Below the pieces are notes generated by a model that saw only the letters and a program-made list of their open reading frames with translations, was not told the origin of the DNA and ran no database searches. The position numbers were made by a program, and so were the translations under genes. A stretch of 64,000 nucleotides of DNA from Microbacterium sp. zg-B185 (GTDB lineage: Bacteria; Actinomycetota; Actinomycetes; Actinomycetales; Microbacteriaceae): assembly GCF_030246885.1 (NCBI RefSeq), contig NZ_CP126739.1, positions 3,472,001-3,536,000 on the forward strand, written 5' to 3'. Shown here one piece after another: positions 60,499 to 64,000 of the stretch. How positions within the stretch are numbered: the first letter of the stretch is position 1; every line of letters starts with the position of its first letter.

Positions 60499-60891
60499 AT
60501 GGGCTTCCTCATCCGTGTCGTCGTCAACGCGTTCGCCATCTGGATCGTCACACTGATCCCCGCGCTCATGGTCTCGGTCATCCCGTTCCCACCGGGGGAG
60601 ACGCTGCAATTCGTGCTCACGCTGCTGATCGTGGCCGCCATCTTCGCGCTGGTGAACACCATCATCGGCACCGTCATCAAGATCCTCGCGTTCCCGCTCT
60701 ACATCCTGACGCTGGGCCTGATCGGGTTGATCATCAATGCGTTCCTGCTCTGGCTGACCGCATGGATCACCGGCTTCTGGAGCTGGGGTCTTCGCGTCGA
60801 AGATTTCTGGTGGGGCGTCTTGGCGGCGATCGTCATCTCGCTCATCAACTGGATCTTCGGCATCATCCTGCGCCCGAAGAGGACGGATTGA
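60499..60891 (+). CDS. PF04020-type membrane protein (mycobacterial phage holin superfamily IV)
   Basis: A 130-residue very hydrophobic protein with four membrane helices ([75 protein letters not shown]) and a basic tail RPKRTD. The family is widespread in bacterial chromosomes and the holin name is historical; no phage genes accompany it. It overlaps the 3' end of the convergent hydrolase gene by 29 nt. Confidence 0.87.
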   Translation: MGFLIRVVVNAFAIWIVTLIPALMVSVIPFPPGETLQFVLTLLIVAAIFALVNTIIGTVIKILAFPLYILTLGLIGLIINAFLLWLTAWITGFWSWGLRVEDFWWGVLAAIVISLINWIFGIILRPKRTD

Positions 60892-62236
60892 CCTCACCGG
60901 GCACAGGTCCGGGACTGGGATCCGGCAGCGGCAGGATCCGTTCCGCGGCGTACTCGGTGACCTGCACGGATGCCGCGGATGCGAGGTCCGCGAACACCTG
61001 CCGCACCGCCGCCATGCGCGGATCGGCGGAGGTGTCCAGCATCCGCGCGGTCGCGGTGTAGCTGTCCAGGGCATGCGCGGGCAGGCCGAAGTCGTGCAGG
61101 CCGGCACGCGGGTCGGCGGCGCGTTCAGCGACGAAGCTGCCGGGCGCACCCACAGTCCCCGCATGACCGCCGCCGGCCAGCGCGGCGACCGGGTCATCGG
61201 CGTGGCGCACCGAGACGCTGAGCGTGCCCTCGCCGAGATCGGCCTCCACGGGCGAGCCGAACGAGACGAGCGTCTGCGTGTCGTAGTCGCCCTCCAGCGC
61301 CAGGTGCGCGGCGACCATGGCGCCCTGCGAGTGGCCGAAGGCGTGCACGATATCGCCTGGCCGCGCACCGGACTCGCGGAGCGCGAGCTCGGTGGCCTCA
61401 TAGGAGGCCGCGCGTGCACCCGTGTACAGCTCGATGTTGGCGTCCATGTCGAACGGTTCCGTCGTCCGGGGGGCGATCGTCTGCGTGCCGGTCACGTAGA
61501 CGGCGAACCGGCGGGAGCCGTCGGGCATCGAGTACCGCTCCACCCTGACCCGGGCTTGGCCACCGGTCGGTATGCGCTCTGCGGCGCCGGCCAGTGAGGT
61601 GGGAGCCGTGGCCCGTGCCGGCGGGGCGACCGGCGAGAGGACGAGGTCGCCGGGCTGACCGCGCAGCCGGGCGGTGGCCGGCACTGTGCCGGAGCCCAGC
61701 GCGCCGACGGCACGCTGAAGCGCCCACGCCGTCGGCACGGCGAGCAGGTGGAAGCCCGGACTCAGCCACCAGAGCGCTCCGGGAGCCTGACGTGCCAGTT
61801 CGCCGGGCCAGCTGACCCAGTGCCCGAGGGCGGCGAGGGTTGCCTGCGCGTCGGCGTCCGGGTGCTCGATGGCCAGCGCCGCCAGGCGGGAGTCGATCCG
61901 CCGCACCGCACCGGCATCGCCCGCGGCATCCGCCGCCGCCCGTTCGGTGCGCAGCTCGACGATCTCGTAGACGGCCGCGGCAGCGCGCAGCGCCCGACTC
62001 AGCTCGCCCGCGGCCTCGACCACCTCTTGGATCCGCCGGCTTGCGCAGGACATCGTGTACGCGACGTCCCACATCGCCCGTGTCGTGCCGGCCAGGTGCA
62101 TCGAGGACGACCCGATCCTGGCGGCGATGTCCTCGAGCTCCCCGGCCGCCACCTGGAAGGCGTCGGCGGCCGTGCGCAGCGTGACGGTGTCCACAGCGAC
62201 CGCCCCGCCGCCGCGGATGTCCAGGTCGTCGCTCAT
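60863..62236 (-). CDS. alpha/beta hydrolase with helical WXG100-like N-terminal region
   Basis: This 457-residue protein has an N-terminal all-helical region (residues 15-95: LRTAADAFQVAAGELEDIAAR, a central AMWDVAY, then SRRIQEVVEAAGELSRALRA) like the helical hairpin of ESX/type VII substrates. A linker with a hydrophobic stretch follows, then a hydrolase domain with nucleophile elbow GHSQG (Ser303) and an acid/histidine region near DPVAAL and LHDFGLP. No signal peptide. It overlaps the small upstream gene by 4 nt, a typical partner arrangement. Secretion or a toxin/effector role is inference. Confidence 0.78.
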   Translation of the reverse strand: MSDDLDIRGGGAVAVDTVTLRTAADAFQVAAGELEDIAARIGSSSMHLAGTTRAMWDVAYTMSCASRRIQEVVEAAGELSRALRAAAAVYEIVELRTERAAADAAGDAGAVRRIDSRLAALAIEHPDADAQATLAALGHWVSWPGELARQAPGALWWLSPGFHLLAVPTAWALQRAVGALGSGTVPATARLRGQPGDLVLSPVAPPARATAPTSLAGAAERIPTGGQARVRVERYSMPDGSRRFAVYVTGTQTIAPRTTEPFDMDANIELYTGARAASYEATELALRESGARPGDIVHAFGHSQGAMVAAHLALEGDYDTQTLVSFGSPVEADLGEGTLSVSVRHADDPVAALAGGGHAGTVGAPGSFVAERAADPRAGLHDFGLPAHALDSYTATARMLDTSADPRMAAVRQVFADLASAASVQVTEYAAERILPLPDPSPGPVPGEVNPSSSGAG

Positions 62237-62517
62237 AGTCCGTGCCGCCACGCGTCTGCTTCCGACCGTGCCCGAGCCAGAGCCAGAGCATCCCGCGCGT
62301 CCTCGACGAGTGGGACGAGGGCCGCCACATCCCGCCGCCACGAGTCGGCGGTCGAATGGAACACCGTCGCGGCATCGGTGCACCAGCGGGTCTGGTCGGC
62401 CAGTCCGGCGGATCGAGCGGACACCTGCCGCAGCCGATCGATCGCATCGCCGAGCTGACGCCGGACGAGGTCCAGGACATCCAGGTCCTCCGCCGCCAGG
62501 CCGGATGGGGTCGACAT
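62233..62517 (-). CDS. small helical protein, WXG100-like partner
   Basis: A 94-residue protein predicted to form two long helices (LVRRQLGDAIDRLRQVSARS; FHSTADSWRRDVAALVPLVEDARDALALA). A tryptophan-containing bend (TRWCTDAATVF) lies between them. The ATG at 62517 is favoured; the frame is open 20 codons upstream without a clear signal. Its stop overlaps the hydrolase start by 4 nt. The size and helix-turn-helix plan resemble ESX-type small proteins, but a strict W-x-G is not present, so family membership is uncertain. Confidence 0.65.
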   Translation of the reverse strand: MSTPSGLAAEDLDVLDLVRRQLGDAIDRLRQVSARSAGLADQTRWCTDAATVFHSTADSWRRDVAALVPLVEDARDALALARARSEADAWRHGL

Positions 62518-62631
62518 CCCGCCACTCTGGCGCGCACCGGCGGCCGGGAAGCGGCGGGCCGCCGAGGTGGGGGACAACCCGCGCCCGCGGCGCGTTGTGC
62601 AGGAGTGGTCCGGTCGTCGCAGAATGTATCC

Positions 62632-63147
62632 ATGACTGCGAGCGCGCTGGAGCCGTTCCGCGTCGTCTTCGTGTGCACCGGTAACATCTGCCGCTCACCC
62701 ATGGCCGACGTGGTGCTGCGTGCGTTCGCGGATGCCGGCAGCGTGGGTGAACGGGTCAGCTCGACCAGCGCCGGAACCGGCGACTGGCACGTCGGCGAGC
62801 GCGCGGATCAACGCACCCTGGAGGCGCTGGATCGCCGCGGGTACGACGGGACCCGGCACCGCGCGCGGCAGTTCACGCACGCCGACTTCGCGCGCAACGA
62901 CCTCGTCGTGGCCCTGGACCGCAGCCATGAGCGCATTCTGCACGGCTGGGCGCGTTCGGATGCGGACTCGGACAAGATCGCGCTGCTGATGTCCTTCGAC
63001 TCCTCCGCTCGCACGCTCGACGTTCCCGATCCGTATTACGCCGGGCCGGGCATGTTCGATGACGTCCTGCTGATGATCGAGAGCGCGAGCCATGCGCTCT
63101 ACCGGCAGATCGAGCCTGCGATCCGGTCAACGATCCGACACAGGTAG
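62632..63147 (+). CDS. low-molecular-weight protein tyrosine phosphatase
   Basis: A 171-residue phosphatase with the P-loop CTGNICRS (Cys15, Arg21) and the general-acid aspartate in VPDPYYAG. It removes phosphate from tyrosine residues; bacterial relatives act on BY-kinases or host proteins, but no kinase gene is adjacent. The ATG at 62632 follows an upstream region shared with the divergent small helical protein. Its last 49 nt overlap the end of the convergent nuclease gene. Confidence 0.92.
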   Translation: MTASALEPFRVVFVCTGNICRSPMADVVLRAFADAGSVGERVSSTSAGTGDWHVGERADQRTLEALDRRGYDGTRHRARQFTHADFARNDLVVALDRSHERILHGWARSDADSDKIALLMSFDSSARTLDVPDPYYAGPGMFDDVLLMIESASHALYRQIEPAIRSTIRHR

Positions 63148-64000
63148 GCGAGCAGGCGTCTCGGCGTCGGCTCCACCGACACCGTGTCAGTGGCCGTCGT
63201 GGTGTTTCCTGCGGCGTCCCTCGCCTCGTACGTGAAGGAGTAGGTCGCGCCGACGACCGCTTTCACGGCGAAGCTGCGGTCGGAGAGCTGACGCACGACC
63301 GCCTTCTTGCTGCCCTCCGCGGTGGCGGACAGGAGCCGGACCGTCACCTCGCCGCTGTCGTCGGCCGCGTCGGCCGTCACCGTCACCGTGCGGGTCTTGC
63401 CGTTGGGCGGAAAGAGGAAAGCCGGATCTGCCGTCACGGTCAGCGCCGGCGCCACCGTGTCCGGCAGGCTCAGGTCCACGCCCACGATCACCGGGTCGTG
63501 GTCGCTGGAGCGGTACGGGTCCGGCGCGAACAGGGCATCCTGCGCGGGCGCCTTGAACGACATGTCGTAGTCGATGAGGCTCGGCTCGTCCGCGTTGATG
63601 TGCCACGCCGCCGCTCCGGTCACATCGGCGACCAGAGCCGGTCCGGCGAGCGCGTAGTCGAGGTAGCCGAGCTGGCCGTCGAACACGTAGGAGTACGCGC
63701 CCTCGCCCTGGTATCGGGCGAGCAGGTCGGCGAACCCGCTCGTCAGCAGCGCGGCGATCGGCGCCTCCTTGTCGTACGAGTTGAGGTCTCCGATGATCAG
63801 CTCGCGGCCGGCGCCCTGTCCGGTCGGATCGGTGGCCAGCCAGTCGCCGAGCGCGGCGGCGGCCTGCGTCCGCGTGATGTTGCAGTTTCCGGCGCCGTCG
63901 CCGGTATCTGGGTCGCCGACGGCGTTGCAGTCGGACCCCTTGGATTTGAGGTGGTTCACCACGACCGTGATCGTGCCGCCCTCCGCGTCGGCGAAGGTCT
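63099..64000 (-). CDS. ExeM/NucH-type extracellular endonuclease (C-terminal part)
   Basis: The visible 300 codons hold the endonuclease/exonuclease/phosphatase domain: VVVNHLKSKGSDCN, IGDLNSYDKEAP and the catalytic SSDHDPVIVGV. It is followed by a cysteine-poor Ig-like domain (VAPALTVTADPAFLFPPNGKTR to TVSVEPTPRR), as in large secreted nucleases. Cysteines at DCNAVGD and NCNITRT suggest a disulfide. The N-terminal part and signal peptide lie beyond 64000. It probably degrades extracellular DNA for nutrient use. Confidence 0.87.
   Translation of the reverse strand, partial: TFADAEGGTITVVVNHLKSKGSDCNAVGDPDTGDGAGNCNITRTQAAAALGDWLATDPTGQGAGRELIIGDLNSYDKEAPIAALLTSGFADLLARYQGEGAYSYVFDGQLGYLDYALAGPALVADVTGAAAWHINADEPSLIDYDMSFKAPAQDALFAPDPYRSSDHDPVIVGVDLSLPDTVAPALTVTADPAFLFPPNGKTRTVTVTADAADDSGEVTVRLLSATAEGSKKAVVRQLSDRSFAVKAVVGATYSFTYEARDAAGNTTTATDTVSVEPTPRRLLAYLCRIVDRIAGSICR

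Noticed and set aside
1..64000. CRISPR arrays, rRNA genes, prophage modules or a polyketide/NRPS cluster
   Set aside because: No regularly spaced repeats, rRNA-like sequence, phage structural genes or megasynthase domains were seen; the PF04020 holin-named protein alone does not indicate a phage.

Overview
The window is high-GC DNA from an actinobacterium, most probably a Microbacterium or a close Microbacteriaceae relative. Supporting signs are the GC-rich third codon positions, frequent GTG starts, ATGA/GTGA gene overlaps, zinc-free forms of S14 and L33, a CopD-CtaG fusion, and a branched-chain keto-acid dehydrogenase operon. The genus is inferred from gene content; nothing in the window proves it.

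Region 1 (1-15.5 kb) looks accessory. It holds an acetoacetyl-CoA synthetase running off the left edge, a quinone-oxidoreductase-like MDR, an ACMSD-like amidohydrolase, a UGSC-family gene (cysteine form) with a tightly coupled partner, a complete peptide/nickel-type ABC transporter and a zinc alcohol dehydrogenase. It ends in two decayed insertion sequences (IS481-like and IS256-like) and a 49-bp 3' fragment of a tRNA-Gly(CCC) gene. That fragment is the expected footprint of an element integrated into the tRNA gene, so this side of the window may be a genomic island.

Region 2 (15.6-30.0 kb) is a coherent sugar/polyol/sugar-acid catabolic locus. A nine-gene minus-strand operon encodes an ABC sugar importer (binding protein, two permeases, ATPase), an FGGY kinase, a 2-hydroxyacid dehydrogenase, a KDPG-type aldolase, a shikimate-dehydrogenase-like oxidoreductase and a phosphotriesterase-family (likely lactonase) hydrolase. 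Around it lie two zinc dehydrogenases, an RpiR regulator, a cupin-type phosphoglucose isomerase and a VOC protein. Four copies of the palindrome GTAGY-N3-ACTAC sit in its two divergent promoter regions, which suggests one regulon, probably under the local RpiR protein.

Region 3 (30.0-36.2 kb) is a NitT/TauT-type ABC importer joined to a ThDP-dependent enzyme and divergent from a LysR regulator.

Region 4 (36.2-48.1 kb) mixes housekeeping and small regulatory modules: a class II amidotransferase, an EamA exporter, a beta-lactamase-fold lipoprotein whose catalytic residues are replaced, a DUF2470/heme oxygenase pair with an IdeR/DtxR-like box, a Pif1-like helicase, a MerR regulator with a textbook 19-bp-spacer promoter driving a thioredoxin-reductase-like flavoprotein, CopD-CtaG, HU, and rpmB-rpmG-rpsN.

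Region 5 (48.2-55.6 kb) is a zinc homeostasis locus: znuA-znuC-znuB behind a perfect Zur-type palindrome, then zur, a UPF0718 permease, a TIGR03943/DUF1980 protein, a predicted beta-propeller protein and a 3-methyladenine DNA glycosylase, all overlapping.

Region 6 (55.6-64 kb) holds an aminotransferase-E1alpha-E1beta-E2 operon for branched-chain keto acids, a PF04020 membrane protein, a small helical protein paired with an alpha/beta hydrolase that has a helical N-terminus, a low-molecular-weight tyrosine phosphatase, and the 3' part of an ExeM/NucH-type extracellular nuclease gene running off the right edge.
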